Positions 8,869 through 18,146 of a stretch of DNA of 64,000 bases are shown here, one piece after another. The notes beneath the pieces are model-generated. The model had not been told where the DNA came from, ran no database searches, and was given only the letters and a program-made list of their open reading frames with translations. Position 1 is the stretch's first letter; each line of letters opens with the position of its first letter. This DNA comes from Atopomonas hussainii (GTDB lineage Bacteria; Pseudomonadota; Gammaproteobacteria; Pseudomonadales; Pseudomonadaceae), in the NCBI RefSeq assembly GCF_900109735.1, contig NZ_FOAS01000002.1, forward strand, positions 186,001 to 250,000. The letters run 5' to 3'. The position numbers and the translations under genes were made by a program.

Positions 8869-9978
8869 TTACAGCGCGTTGTGGCGTAACGGCTTGTGGC
8901 TGTCGCCCAAGCTGACCTTGGCGGCGACACTGCCGCTGGCACTGAATACCACTAAGTGATCGGCCGCCACGCGAATGCCCACTTCGCTGCCGAGCGGGTG
9001 GTCGGCATGGCTGGGGAACAGCGACTCCAGCTGGGTGCCGGTGGGTAACTGCAAGCGATACAAGGTGGCCGCGCCTAAGAAGGTCTTGCCGCTGATGCGT
9101 GCCTTCAGGCTGCTCTGTGCATCGGGAATGATGTCGTCCGGGCGTAGCAGCACATCCACCGCACTGCCGGCTGGCCACGTGTAAGCGCGGTTGCCGCGAA
9201 TCACGCCGAGCTCGGTTTGCACCGTATCGGGCGACAGCAGCTGACCACGAATGAAGTAACCCTGACCAATAAAGCTCGCCACAAACGGAGTAGAAGGCTC
9301 GTGGTAGAGGTTGAACGGGCTATCCCATTGCTCCAGATGGCCTTGATTGAACACCCCGACCTGATCGCTCACCGAGAAGGCTTCTTCTTGGTCGTGGGTG
9401 ACCAAGATGGCGCTGGTGCCGCGCAGCTTAAGGATTTCTCGAACTTCGCGGCTTAAGCGCCGACGTAGCTCACCATCGAGGTTAGAGAAAGGCTCATCTA
9501 ACAGCAGTAACTCGGGCTGCGGGGCGAGGGCGCGGGCGAGGGCCACACGCTGCTGTTGGCCGCCCGATAGCTCGTGGGGGAAGCGTTTAGCCAGCGGGGT
9601 TAAGTGCACCAGCTCCAGTAGCTCGTCAGTAATCTTGCGCGCATCGCTGTGTTCGCGCACGCCAAAGGCGATGTTGTCCGCCACGCTTAAGTGCGGGAAC
9701 AAGGCATAGTCCTGAAACACCATGCCGATGCGGCGTTTTTCTGGGGCGAGGGTAAAGCCCGGTCGCGACAGTACTTGCTCGCTCAGCAGAATCTTGCCCG
9801 CCGTGACTGGCTCAAAACCGGCAATCGCGCGCAGAGTGGTGGTCTTGCCACAGCCAGACGGACCCAGCAGACAGCCGATCTCGCCATGGTTAAGGTGCAA
9901 GCTCAAGCCATTAACAATGGCTTGCTTGCCGTAGCCGCAAGACAGCGCTTGCAGTTGTAGTAAGGGGGCGTCACTCAT
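8869..9978 (-). CDS. ABC transporter ATP-binding protein (Fe3+/polyamine/spermidine-type)
   Basis: An import-type ABC ATPase of 369 residues. Walker A is GPSGCGKT (39-46), the Q-loop region [12 protein letters not shown], the signature [15 protein letters not shown], Walker [13 protein letters not shown], and the switch His [10 protein letters not shown]; the last 120 residues form a TOBE-type regulatory domain. This build is typical of FbpC/PotA importers. No permease or binding-protein gene is nearby, so the substrate is unknown. Its ATG overlaps the argF stop (ATGA), an arrangement also known in Pseudomonas, which makes co-transcription with argF near certain and may couple it to arginine or polyamine supply. 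Confidence 0.92.
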   Translation of the reverse strand: MSDAPLLQLQALSCGYGKQAIVNGLSLHLNHGEIGCLLGPSGCGKTTTLRAIAGFEPVTAGKILLSEQVLSRPGFTLAPEKRRIGMVFQDYALFPHLSVADNIAFGVREHSDARKITDELLELVHLTPLAKRFPHELSGGQQQRVALARALAPQPELLLLDEPFSNLDGELRRRLSREVREILKLRGTSAILVTHDQEEAFSVSDQVGVFNQGHLEQWDSPFNLYHEPSTPFVASFIGQGYFIRGQLLSPDTVQTELGVIRGNRAYTWPAGSAVDVLLRPDDIIPDAQSSLKARISGKTFLGAATLYRLQLPTGTQLESLFPSHADHPLGSEVGIRVAADHLVVFSASGSVAAKVSLGDSHKPLRHNAL

Positions 9979-10895
9979 GCCGGGTAGGCGTGCTCGACCA
10001 GCATTTCCAGCAGCGCTTTTTGCGCGTGCAGGCGGTTTTCGGCCTGATCGAATACCACGCTACGCGGGTCGTTCATCATGTCGACACTGACTTCCTCGCC
10101 GCGATGGGCCGGTAAGCAGTGCAAGAACACAGCGCTGGGGTCGGCTTTGTCCATCATGGCTGGGGTGACTTGGAAGCCTTTGAACTTGGCGATGCGCGCT
10201 TCGGCTTCGTCTTCTTGGCCCATGGAGGCCCATACATCGGTGCTCACCAAGTGCGCACCGGCAACGGCCTCTAGCGGGTCGCGAGTAATGGTCACGCGGC
10301 CTTTGGCTTGTTGCAGATAAAAGGCGTTGGGCTCAAATCCTTCTGGGCAAGCAATCTTGAGTTGGAAATCAAACTGCTCGGCGGCCTGGGCAAAGGTGTT
10401 GCACATGTTATTGCCGTCACCAATCCACGCCACGGTTTTGCCTTGAATGCTGCCGCGATGCTCGTGGAAGGTTTGCATGTCTGCCAGCAATTGGCAGGGG
10501 TGCAGATCATCCGACAGACCGTTGATCACCGGCACTTGGCTGTTGGCGGCAAAGTTTTTCAGCGTGGCGTGCGCAAAGGTGCGGATCATCACCGCATCGA
10601 GCATGCGCGACATCACCCGTGCGCTGTCGGCAATCGGTTCGCCACGGCCCAATTGGGTATCGCGTGGCGAGAGGAAAATCGCCTGCCCGCCCAGTTGGAT
10701 CATGCCGGCTTCGAACGACAAGCGGGTGCGCGTCGAGGCCTTTTCAAAAATCATCCCCAGCACGCGGTTTTTCAGCGGCTCGTACAGCACTCCTCGCTGG
10801 CGCAGGTCCTTCAGTTCGCTGGCGCGGCGAATCAGGCTGCGCAGCTCATCGGGCGTCATGTCCATCAGAGAAAGAAAGTGGCGTACGGTGCTCAT
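9975..10895 (-). CDS. argF: Ornithine carbamoyltransferase (anabolic)
   Basis: Converts ornithine and carbamoyl phosphate to citrulline in arginine synthesis. It is 306 residues. The carbamoyl phosphate motif STRT lies at 54-57 ([10 protein letters not shown]), followed by the HPCQ motif ([11 protein letters not shown]) and the ornithine-site HCLP motif ([13 protein letters not shown]). The length and the lack of the catabolic ArcB signature context favour the anabolic enzyme. It is the first gene of a two-gene unit with the ABC ATPase. No ArgR operator could be assigned with confidence in the 245 bases ahead of it. Confidence 0.96.
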   Translation of the reverse strand: MSTVRHFLSLMDMTPDELRSLIRRASELKDLRQRGVLYEPLKNRVLGMIFEKASTRTRLSFEAGMIQLGGQAIFLSPRDTQLGRGEPIADSARVMSRMLDAVMIRTFAHATLKNFAANSQVPVINGLSDDLHPCQLLADMQTFHEHRGSIQGKTVAWIGDGNNMCNTFAQAAEQFDFQLKIACPEGFEPNAFYLQQAKGRVTITRDPLEAVAGAHLVSTDVWASMGQEDEAEARIAKFKGFQVTPAMMDKADPSAVFLHCLPAHRGEEVSVDMMNDPRSVVFDQAENRLHAQKALLEMLVEHAYPA

Positions 10896-11140
10896 ACATC
10901 ATTACCTAACCGGCGGCTTGGCGGGCGTGTGGCCCAGCCCAGACAGCGCCCGGGTTCGTTGAGGGAAAGACGCCGATGGTATAGGCAAACCCAAAGCCCC
11001 TGCAAATTGACCTGTTTTGCCGCGCCCAGGGTACTGACTATTGCCTTGGCTAATGCCGCCTTATAGCCGCTGGTCGCGGTGCTTGGCGCTGGGCTACGCA
11101 GTGCCTACAGTGAGGCAAACCAATAATAACGGAGGCCGCC

Positions 11141-13231
11141 ATGAGCGCCCGGCAAACCCATTACCGTGCTTGTAACCTGTGCGAGGCCATCTGCGGCTTG
11201 GCGATTGAAACCGAGGGCCAGCAGATCGTCAGCATTCGTGGCGATAAAGACGACCCCTTCAGCCGTGGCCATATCTGCCCCAAGGCGGTAGCCCTGCAAG
11301 ACCTGCAAGAAGACCCTGATCGCCTGCGTCAGCCCATGCGTAAAGTGGCGGGGCAGTGGCAGGCGATCAGCTGGGATGAAGCTTTTGCCTACGCGGCCGA
11401 GCGTCTGCATGCCGTTGCCACGGCGCACGGTGGCGACAGCGTGGCGGTGTATGCCGGCAACCCCAGCGTGCACAACTACGGGCTGATGACCCACGCGAAT
11501 TATTTGTACAAGCAGCTGAAAACCCGCAGCCGCTTTTCGGCGACCTCGGTCGATCAGCTGCCGCATCACTTGATCGGCTATTTAATGTACGGCCACCAAA
11601 TGTTGATGCCGGTGCCGGATATCGATCAGTGCGACTTTATGCTGGTGCTGGGGGCGAATCCGCTGGCCTCTAACGGCAGCATTATGACGGTGCCGGATGT
11701 TGAAAAACGCCTTAAAGCCCTAAAGGCGCGGGGGCGTTTGGTGGTGGTAGACCCACGCCGCAGCGAAACCGCCGCGCTGGCAGATCAGCATTTGTTTATT
11801 CGCCCCGGCGAAGACGCGGCCTTTTTGTTAGTGCTGCTGCGTACCTTGCTCGACGAGCAGTTAATCACCCCTAGCCCCTTGCCTATCAGTGACTTAGCGC
11901 CGCTCACGGCTGCACTGGCTGGTTTTGATTTGGCTGCGCTGGCGGATCGCTGCGGGGTGGAGCTGCACGTTATCCAGCAGCTGGCACGCGACTTTTCTGC
12001 TACGCCACGCGCGGCTTGCTATGGCCGCATGGGCGTTTCCACGCAGGCCTTTGGTAGCTTGTGCCAATGGCTGATTCAGCTGATTAACCTGCTCACTGGC
12101 AAGCTCGACAGCGTGGGCGGCATGATGTTTACCGAGCCGGCCATGGACTTGCTGCACAGCATGAGCGCTGGTAATTACGGCCGCTGGCATAGCCGCGTAT
12201 CGCAGCTACCTGAGTTTGGCGGCGAGCTGCCCGTGGCGGCATTAGCGGAAGAAATGCTCACGCCGGGCGAGGGGCAAATCCGTGCCCTGATTACCCAAGC
12301 CGGTAACCCGGTGCTTTCAACCCCCAATGGCCGTCAATTGGAGCAAGCGCTGCAGGGGCTGGAGTTTATGCTCAGCATCGACTTCTACCTCAACGAAACC
12401 ACCCAGCATGCAGACTTGATTCTGCCGCCCACCTCGGCGCTGGAGCATGATCACTACGACATGAGCTTCAACATGCTCGCCGTGCGCAACGTCACCCGCT
12501 ACAACGCGCCAGTGCTGGATAAGCCAACAGGCGCGTTGCACGACTGGGAAATCTTTATGGGCCTTGCGCGCGCTTACGCCAAGCTGGCGGGCAATGCCGA
12601 GCCGCAGGCAATCGAGCCGGCACAGATGGTCGATATGGCGCTGCGCATGGGCGCTTACGGCGACCGCAGCGAGCACAAGCTATCGCTTAAAGTCTTGCAG
12701 GAGCAGTCGCACGGCATCGATTTGGGCGCGCTACAGCCCTGTTTGGCCAAGCGCCTGAAAACGCCGTCTAAGCAAGTCGAACTCACCCCAGAGCTGCTGC
12801 TGACGGAGCTTGAGCGCTTTGCACAAAGCCGCACGCCAGAAGGCTTACTGCTGATCGGGCGCCGGCATGTGCGCAGTAATAACTCGTGGATGCATAACTA
12901 CCACCGGCTGATTAAAGGCAAGCCACGTCATCAGCTGTTGATGCACCCGCAAGATATGGCAGCGCGCCAGCTGCAAGACGGCCAGCAAGTCACGGTGCGT
13001 TCGCGGGTGGGGGCGGTCACGGTGGATGTGCTGGGTAGCGATGAAGTGATGCCCGGCGTGGTCAGCCTGCCGCACGGCTTCGGCCATCAGCGCGGCGCGG
13101 TGCGCTTAGCGAAGGCAAGTGAGTTGACCGGGGTGAGCGCTAACGACCTCACCGATGAGCGCCTGCTCGATCGCCTATCTGGCAATACCGCCCTTAACGG
13201 TGTGCCGGTGGAGGTGGCCGCCAACGGTTAA
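11141..13231 (+). CDS. Molybdopterin oxidoreductase with N-terminal 4Fe-4S site
   Basis: A 696-residue member of the Mo/W-bis-MGD (DMSO reductase) family. The N-terminal iron-sulfur motif uses C11, C14, C18 and C46. The body shows GANPLASNGS, VVDPRRSETA, TQAGNPVLS and the C-terminal molydopterin-dinucleotide-binding domain with RSNNSWMHN. Where formate dehydrogenases carry the Sec/Cys metal ligand, this protein reads SATSVDQLPHHL (133-144) with no Cys or Ser at the usual place. It has no Tat signal and no electron-transfer subunit beside it, so it is probably a cytoplasmic enzyme of unknown substrate. A strong GGAGG site precedes the ATG. Confidence 0.88.
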   Translation: MSARQTHYRACNLCEAICGLAIETEGQQIVSIRGDKDDPFSRGHICPKAVALQDLQEDPDRLRQPMRKVAGQWQAISWDEAFAYAAERLHAVATAHGGDSVAVYAGNPSVHNYGLMTHANYLYKQLKTRSRFSATSVDQLPHHLIGYLMYGHQMLMPVPDIDQCDFMLVLGANPLASNGSIMTVPDVEKRLKALKARGRLVVVDPRRSETAALADQHLFIRPGEDAAFLLVLLRTLLDEQLITPSPLPISDLAPLTAALAGFDLAALADRCGVELHVIQQLARDFSATPRAACYGRMGVSTQAFGSLCQWLIQLINLLTGKLDSVGGMMFTEPAMDLLHSMSAGNYGRWHSRVSQLPEFGGELPVAALAEEMLTPGEGQIRALITQAGNPVLSTPNGRQLEQALQGLEFMLSIDFYLNETTQHADLILPPTSALEHDHYDMSFNMLAVRNVTRYNAPVLDKPTGALHDWEIFMGLARAYAKLAGNAEPQAIEPAQMVDMALRMGAYGDRSEHKLSLKVLQEQSHGIDLGALQPCLAKRLKTPSKQVELTPELLLTELERFAQSRTPEGLLLIGRRHVRSNNSWMHNYHRLIKGKPRHQLLMHPQDMAARQLQDGQQVTVRSRVGAVTVDVLGSDEVMPGVVSLPHGFGHQRGAVRLAKASELTGVSANDLTDERLLDRLSGNTALNGVPVEVAANG

Positions 13232-13610
13232 CTGAATACGGTTAACGGAATAATGCGCTGCGCGCTATGCCTCGCAGAGTGGCAAAACCAGCGCGCAGCG
13301 TTCTTATCGCTGACTTATTGCTGAGCAACTTCTAAGCCCATGCACTGCCGCGCGGCGGCTTGCTGCGCAAGGCTGATGCCTTAGCTGCCTTCATCGTGGG
13401 CGTTGGCGCCACTCGGTGGGGCGCCACGCCGCCTTCGGCCATGGTCAGCCGGTTTGCGGCGCGACTGAGTTTATTTCCTGCCCCTACTTGACGCACAGCC
13501 GTGCACCATGTGCTTAACTCAAGCGAGTGTAAAGTTTTGTGAAAGGACTCAAGAAACAGGGCTAACGGACGAAATAGCCCCCAGTGATCGTATTTCTGGA
13601 GACAGAGTCC
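13232..13610. other. Intergenic region of about 380 bases
   Basis: No credible gene is seen. It holds a long inverted repeat right after the oxidoreductase gene (13256-13300) and GGCGCCAC repeated near 13405-13430. An A/T-richer stretch before the chemoreceptor gene includes TTGACG at 13488, but with no good -10 at the right distance. A short plus-strand frame at 13508-13720 overlaps the chemoreceptor start and has no support. Confidence 0.6.
13256..13300 (+). terminator. Large inverted repeat, possible terminator
   Basis: CGCTGCGCGCT (13256-13266) pairs perfectly with AGCGCGCAGCG (13290-13300) around a 23-base loop, and is followed by TTCTTAT. It is 25 bases after the oxidoreductase stop. 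The T-tract is poor, so it may be a weak terminator or an mRNA 3' end stabiliser. Confidence 0.45.
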
Positions 13611-15233
13611 ATGCTGAAAAACTTGCCTCTCGCGTTGAAGATTTTTTTACTGCCAGGCATCGCTATTTTCGGCTTGCTGTTGTACTTGGCTTACAACTAC
13701 AGCCTGTTGTCGAGCAATAACGAACGTTTAAGTAAGTTAGAGCAGCGTTATTATCCAGCGTTGGAGCAGACCGACAGCATTATTTTTAACTTCTCCCGCC
13801 TACCTAACTTGCTCAATAACGCCGTGGCTGCTGGCGAGCAAGAAATCATCAAGGAAGCAGACGCCACCATCGCGGATATCAACAGCAAGTTGAGCGCGGT
13901 TAAACAATTAAGCGAAGGTGAAGGTGACTTAGCCGCTTCGGCTAAAGCGTGGGCCGAGTCGATCAGCACCTATTACCAAAATGCCCGCGACTCCTCAGAA
14001 AAAATAATCACCGGCAGCGCCTCGTTTGATGACTTGCGTCCTAACTTGGAACGCATGAGCAAAGACTTACAAACCTCTAAAGAACTGGGCGATAAGTTTC
14101 GTGCAGCAGTTTATGCCAACTTTCACGACAGCCTTGAATTGGCCTTGAGCAATAACAGCACAACCATCAGCGTGGGTTTAATTTTGGTGATTGTGCTGTC
14201 GGCGGTGGTGATTCTTTGTTCGTTACTGGTTATTCGGCAGATCATGCAGAACGTGCATGACGTGATTGAGTCGCTGCAGGATATTGCCAAAGGCGATGGC
14301 GACCTTACCCGGCGGATCAAAAACGATAGCCGCGACGAAATCGGCACCATGATTGGCCACTTCAACGGCCTGCTCGACACCTTGCAGCAAACTATTGGCT
14401 CGGTGATTAAAAGCGCCGAGCCGCTCAATCAAGTGTCTAGCCAGCTGTATCAGCTCACCCAATCGGTCGAGCGCAATGCCAGCTCGCAGCACACCCACAC
14501 GCAGTCCATCGTCAATAACATTCAAGACATGGTCAGCAGCGTGCAAGACATCAATAGCCGTACCGGTCAGGCCGCCGGTGCAGCCAGTGATGTGGCGAAA
14601 AAAGCCAATCATGCGCAAGCCAGCCTGGGTGACCTGACCAGCAGTATTCAAGACCTCGCCAACGAAGTGCTGCAAACCGTGGAGTCTATCCACCAACTGC
14701 AAGGCGAAACGCAAGAAGTTGGCAAGGTGCTGGATGTGATCAAAGTGATCGCCGAGCAAACCAACTTGCTGGCGTTGAACGCGGCGATTGAAGCAGCGCG
14801 TGCCGGTGAACAAGGGCGCGGCTTTGCCGTGGTGGCCGATGAGGTGCGCAACCTCGCGTTTAAAACGCAGAAATCCACCGAAGAAATTCAGGAAATCATT
14901 CAGCGTCTGCAACGCAGCACCCAAGGTGTGGTGCAGACCATGAACAGCAATAGCACCAAAGCACAGAGCAGTCTGGAGAAAACCAGTGACGCGACCAGTG
15001 CCTTGGCGGCCATTGTTGACGGCATTCAGCAGATCAGCCAGAGCAACAGCGGTATTGCTGATCTGACGCAGAACCAACTCCACCTCAGTCACACCATGCA
15101 AGAAAACGCCAATGGCCTGAGTGAAGACGCCAGCGTATCGCGTAAGGGCGCCGGAGAAACCGCGCGACTGGGCGAAGCCCTAGTCAGCATGGGGGACAAC
15201 TTAAAACAAGCGACCGGCAAGTTCCGTGTCTGA
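13611..15233 (+). CDS. Methyl-accepting chemotaxis protein
   Basis: A transmembrane chemoreceptor of 540 residues that signals through CheA/CheW. TM1 is at about 9-29 and TM2 at about 185-205, framing a periplasmic helical sensor of roughly 155 residues. A HAMP linker follows (about 206-260), then the signalling domain with the conserved hairpin tip [20 protein letters not shown] (about 382-401) continuing into [15 protein letters not shown]. The ATG at 13611 has GGAG upstream; a GTG 27 bases earlier is less likely. It is followed after 26 bases by a porin gene and then a PstS-like gene, suggesting that its ligand may be a binding protein or a porin-imported anion. Confidence 0.95.
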   Translation: MLKNLPLALKIFLLPGIAIFGLLLYLAYNYSLLSSNNERLSKLEQRYYPALEQTDSIIFNFSRLPNLLNNAVAAGEQEIIKEADATIADINSKLSAVKQLSEGEGDLAASAKAWAESISTYYQNARDSSEKIITGSASFDDLRPNLERMSKDLQTSKELGDKFRAAVYANFHDSLELALSNNSTTISVGLILVIVLSAVVILCSLLVIRQIMQNVHDVIESLQDIAKGDGDLTRRIKNDSRDEIGTMIGHFNGLLDTLQQTIGSVIKSAEPLNQVSSQLYQLTQSVERNASSQHTHTQSIVNNIQDMVSSVQDINSRTGQAAGAASDVAKKANHAQASLGDLTSSIQDLANEVLQTVESIHQLQGETQEVGKVLDVIKVIAEQTNLLALNAAIEAARAGEQGRGFAVVADEVRNLAFKTQKSTEEIQEIIQRLQRSTQGVVQTMNSNSTKAQSSLEKTSDATSALAAIVDGIQQISQSNSGIADLTQNQLHLSHTMQENANGLSEDASVSRKGAGETARLGEALVSMGDNLKQATGKFRV

Positions 15234-15259
15234 TGAGTGATCGCAACAGGAGCCCACAC

Positions 15260-16360
15260 ATGAAGAAATCAACCCTCGCATTGGCCATTGCGCTGGCCAG
15301 TGCACCGGCTTTGGCCTTGGAACAGGGTGAACACCGTTTTAATGCCTTTGGCACCCTCGGTGTAACGTATTTGGGCGGCGAAGAGGATGGCCGCAGCTTT
15401 GGTATCGAAGGACAAACCACCGACAGCTGGCGTGGCGATCAGCTGTCTAAGTTTGGTGCTCAGCTGCAATACGGTTTGACCGATACCTTAGGTGTCACCG
15501 TGCAGTTAACCGCCAAAGCCGACCAAGACACCTGGAAAGGTAATCTGGAATGGCTGTACTTGAGCTACCAAGCCACGGATGAGCTGATGTTCCGCGCTGG
15601 CCGCTTGCGCACCCCCATCTATATGTACTCAGAAACCCTAGATGTGGGTTACACCTACCCGTGGCTACGCCTGCCAGACGAGGTTTATGGCCAAGTTCAG
15701 CTGACCAACTACGAAGGCTTCGACATGGTTTATAACCGTGGCTTGCCGTTCGGTAACTTAACCTTCCAAGTGGCGGTAGGGCAGGCGAAGGACCGTGAAC
15801 TCTTCAGCGCAGATGACCAGTACGACATCGACTACGACGATGTCTTCGCTGCCAACATCGCCTTGAGCACTGACTATGGCATGGTGCGTGTGGGCTACGC
15901 CGAGTCGAGCCTAAAAGATGGCTTTGACCTGCGCCCCTTTGATGGCAATAAAGGTAAGTTCACCTCGCTGGGTTATCAGTATGACCAAGGCACTGTGGTG
16001 GTTAATGCCGAGGCTACCAAGCGGGTCATCGAAGGCACGGCTTTCCCAACCTTGGACGCCTTCTATGTGATGTCGGGCTATCACTTGGGTGACTTCCTGC
16101 CGCACCTGACCTATTCGCAATTGGACGAAGAGGGCACGGGGCGTCAGTCATCGTGGATTGCCGGTCTCAATTACCAGCTCACCCCCACTGTAGTGCTCAA
16201 GTCTGAGTACAAGCGGGTGGATACCAGTGGTGGTTATGCAGGGCAGTTTGTTGAAACGCGTAGCGAAGTGATTACTCGGGCGGGGCGTAATGCCTTGGGC
16301 TTGCCGACCGCTAACTACGATGGCGACATCGTTAGCTTTGGCGTTGAGTTCGTTTACTAA
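15260..16360 (+). CDS. Outer-membrane porin
   Basis: A 366-residue beta-barrel protein. It has a clear Sec signal peptide (MKKSTLALAIALASAPALA, cleavage near residue 19-20). The rest alternates hydrophobic and polar residues in strand-length stretches, with many Tyr/Gly/Asp turns, and ends in VEFVY with the terminal aromatic residue used for BamA-mediated assembly. The ATG at 15260 has CAGGAG ahead; an in-frame ATG at 15233 overlaps the chemoreceptor stop but would put nine extra residues before the signal peptide. The substrate is unknown; the PstS-like protein encoded next suggests phosphate or another oxyanion. Confidence 0.85.
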   Translation: MKKSTLALAIALASAPALALEQGEHRFNAFGTLGVTYLGGEEDGRSFGIEGQTTDSWRGDQLSKFGAQLQYGLTDTLGVTVQLTAKADQDTWKGNLEWLYLSYQATDELMFRAGRLRTPIYMYSETLDVGYTYPWLRLPDEVYGQVQLTNYEGFDMVYNRGLPFGNLTFQVAVGQAKDRELFSADDQYDIDYDDVFAANIALSTDYGMVRVGYAESSLKDGFDLRPFDGNKGKFTSLGYQYDQGTVVVNAEATKRVIEGTAFPTLDAFYVMSGYHLGDFLPHLTYSQLDEEGTGRQSSWIAGLNYQLTPTVVLKSEYKRVDTSGGYAGQFVETRSEVITRAGRNALGLPTANYDGDIVSFGVEFVY

Positions 16361-16372
16361 CAGGGGGCAGTC

Positions 16373-16777
16373 ATGAGTATTTTGCGAAAGCTGACCCTGA
16401 TCGCGGGTCTGAGTGTGTTCAGTCTCAGTGCAAGCGCCGAGGTGGCCGTGATTGTTGCGGCATCCAGCGGCGCGAGCCCTGACAAAGGCGCGGTGGCGAA
16501 TATCTTCCTCGGTAAAGATAAAAGCCTTAAGCCGATCGACCAGAAAAGCTGGACGCCCGCCAAAGACGCCTTCTACAGCAATGTGGTGGGCAAAAACGAA
16601 GCTCAGCTGAAGTCGTACTGGTCTGGCTTAGTGTTTACCGGCAAGGGCACGCCGCCTAAGTCTGTTGACTCCGATGCCGCCGTGGTTGGCGAAGTCGCGG
16701 GCAGTGGCGAGGCCATTGGCTACGTCGACAGTGCCGCCGTTAATGACTCAGTAAAGGTATTGTTTACCTTGCCTTAG
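16373..16777 (+). CDS. Small PstS-like periplasmic protein
   Basis: A 134-residue secreted protein with a signal peptide (cleavage near SASA-EVAVI, residue 22-23). The mature part resembles one lobe of phosphate-binding proteins of the PstS type: VAVIVAASSGAS, then the IFLGK motif with SYWSGLVFTGKG, and VGEVAGSGEAIGYVDSAAV. This small single-lobe type often lies outside pst operons. It starts 12 bases after the porin stop, so porin, chemoreceptor and this protein are probably one operon. It may deliver a ligand to the chemoreceptor. No Pst permease genes are nearby. Confidence 0.8.
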   Translation: MSILRKLTLIAGLSVFSLSASAEVAVIVAASSGASPDKGAVANIFLGKDKSLKPIDQKSWTPAKDAFYSNVVGKNEAQLKSYWSGLVFTGKGTPPKSVDSDAAVVGEVAGSGEAIGYVDSAAVNDSVKVLFTLP

Positions 16778-16795
16778 TGGCGTTTGCCTGAGTAA

Positions 16796-16820
16796 AGCCA
16801 CCTTCGGGTGGCTTTTTCCT
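16796..16820 (+). terminator. Intrinsic terminator after the PstS-like gene
   Basis: AAGCCACC and GGTGGCTT form a stem around TTCG, an unusually stable tetraloop arrangement, followed by TTTTCC. It closes the chemoreceptor-porin-PstS-like unit. Confidence 0.8.
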
Positions 16821-16859
16821 GCTGGCTATACTGAGTACCAAGCAAGCAGAGGTGTGGCT

Positions 16860-17102
16860 ATGAAAGTGTTGATCTTAAGCATTGCGCTGTTGGCGAGTTG
16901 CCCGGCTTGGGCGCATCAGTGCCCGGGGCAGATAGCCACCCTCGACCGATTGTTGGCGCAAAACCCACCGACCGACAAAACCCTTGAAGCGCAGGTGCGC
17001 GAGTTACGCAATCAAGGCAAGCAAGCGCATGACAAAGGCCAGCATGAGCAGGCAGTCAGTTTGCTTCAGCAGGCCTTAGATTTACTGCAACGCGCTGAAT
17101 AA
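16860..17102 (+). CDS. Small periplasmic protein, TPR-like
   Basis: An 80-residue protein with a signal peptide (about residues 1-19, ending CPAWA-HQ). The mature part is helical, with a region like one tetratricopeptide motif (GKQAHDKGQHEQAVSLLQQALDLL, shown here only as its position, about 54-77). The ATG at 16860 is preferred to the GTG at 16854 since it gives a standard signal peptide and sits after GAGG. It lies just upstream of ssrA and has no linked partner. Function unknown. Confidence 0.65.
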   Translation: MKVLILSIALLASCPAWAHQCPGQIATLDRLLAQNPPTDKTLEAQVRELRNQGKQAHDKGQHEQAVSLLQQALDLLQRAE

Positions 17103-17169
17103 AAAGCTTTTTCTTGGCCCTCGGGAACCTTTCCCGTAGACTGGCGTCCTACAACTGACCATCAGTTTT

Positions 17170-17521
17170 GGGGCCGATTAGGATTCGACGCCGGTGACAA
17201 AACTTGAGGGGCATGCCGAGTAGGTGACAGTTCTCGTAAATCCGCTGCCACAACTTTATAGTTGCCAACGACGACAACTACGCTCTAGCCGCTTAATGCG
17301 CTAGCAGTCTCTAGGGGATGCCTGTAAACCCAAACAGACTGTCAGACAGAACAGGATCGCCGCCAAGTTTGCTGTAGACGTAACGGCTAAAACTCATACA
17401 GCTCGCTCTAAGCGCCCTGCCACTCGGGCCGCGAGGAGTTAACTTAGTAGAGATGGCTAAGCATGTAGAACCGATAGCAGAGTGCTGACGGACGGGGGTT
17501 CAAATCCCCCCGGCTCCACCA
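17170..17521 (+). ncRNA. ssrA: tmRNA (SsrA)
   Basis: Rescues stalled ribosomes by acting first as an alanine tRNA and then as an mRNA for a proteolysis tag. The 5' end GGGGCCGATTAGGATTCGAC and 3' end with the T-arm GGTTCAAATCC and CCCGGCTCCACCA form the tRNA-like domain. The tag frame runs from GCC at 17264 to TAA at 17294-17296 and encodes ANDDNYALAA, identical to the tag known from Pseudomonas. Its 3' end is a common integration site, and an accessory patch lies directly downstream. Confidence 0.97.
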
Positions 17522-17524
17522 GAT

Positions 17525-17566
17525 AAGCCCTTGAAAAATAAAGAGTTTTTCAAGGGCTTTTTATTT
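17525..17566 (+). terminator. Intrinsic terminator of ssrA
   Basis: A 14-bp stem (17525-17538 with 17546-17559) is followed by a T-rich tract ending TTTTTATTT. It begins four bases after the CCA end of tmRNA. Confidence 0.85.
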
Positions 17567-17651
17567 GGCTGGCGAAAAGTGCCGAAAAAGTGTCGAAAAC
17601 CTTTTTCTCCAAATATTCCCTTGTTAGTCGCCTTGCTTGTCTGTGAAAGCC

Positions 17652-18146
17652 TCAAGCCTTGACCGTGTTTAAGCGCAGCATCAAGGTCATCGGGTTCAGT
17701 GGCGACTCTTGAAAGCCGTAGTGCATATAGAACAGCTTGGCTTGTTCGCTGATAGAGTGGACGAGTAGGGCTCTAACGCCAGTGTTGTGCGATACCACGA
17801 TAGCGCGGTTTACCGCATCCCTGAGCATGGCCGCACCAAGCTTTATGCCTTGGGCTTGCTGATCTACAGCGAGACGCCCAAGCACCATGGCCGGCACAGG
17901 GTCGGGCATGTTACGGCGTACAGCGCTTGTGGCGAGCTGATGCGTTACAGCTCCAGCAGCCATAGCGTAAAAGCCACGAACCTGACTGTTTTGATCGACA
18001 ACGACAAAGGTTCGGCTGGCTCCGGTTAGCTGATTGTTCATCGCTCGCCGTTTTAGCCATTCATCTAGGCTGGGCTCGCCGCAAACGAATGCACTTAACT
18101 GGTGCGTTGAATCCAATGGCTGCGGGGCGGATAGCTTTAGGGTCAT
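17652..18146 (-). CDS. GNAT-family toxin (TacT/AtaT-like acetyltransferase)
   Basis: A 164-residue GNAT enzyme of the kind that acetylates the amino group of charged tRNAs and stops translation. It has DEWLKRRAMNNQ near the N-terminus, the RTFVVVD strand, the acetyl-CoA region VLGRLAVDQQAQGIKLGAAML (about 88-108, given by position), and the catalytic-tyrosine motif FYMHYGF close to the C-terminus. Its ATG overlaps the stop of the upstream DUF1778 antitoxin gene by four bases (ATGA), the hallmark layout of these toxin-antitoxin pairs. It lies in the accessory patch between ssrA and tRNA-Asn. Confidence 0.9.
   Translation of the reverse strand: MTLKLSAPQPLDSTHQLSAFVCGEPSLDEWLKRRAMNNQLTGASRTFVVVDQNSQVRGFYAMAAGAVTHQLATSAVRRNMPDPVPAMVLGRLAVDQQAQGIKLGAAMLRDAVNRAIVVSHNTGVRALLVHSISEQAKLFYMHYGFQESPLNPMTLMLRLNTVKA

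Noticed and set aside
10896-11140. ArgR operator upstream of argF
   Set aside because: No site could be matched to the pseudomonad ArgR consensus by eye with enough confidence.
13488-13516. TTGACG as promoter of the chemoreceptor
   Set aside because: The hexamer at 17 bases distance is TGCTTA, too far from consensus; no sigma-28 or sigma-54 pattern was convincing either.
14223-15101. A 292-codon minus-strand frame
   Set aside because: It is antisense to the conserved signalling part of the chemoreceptor and its His/Leu-rich translation resembles no family.
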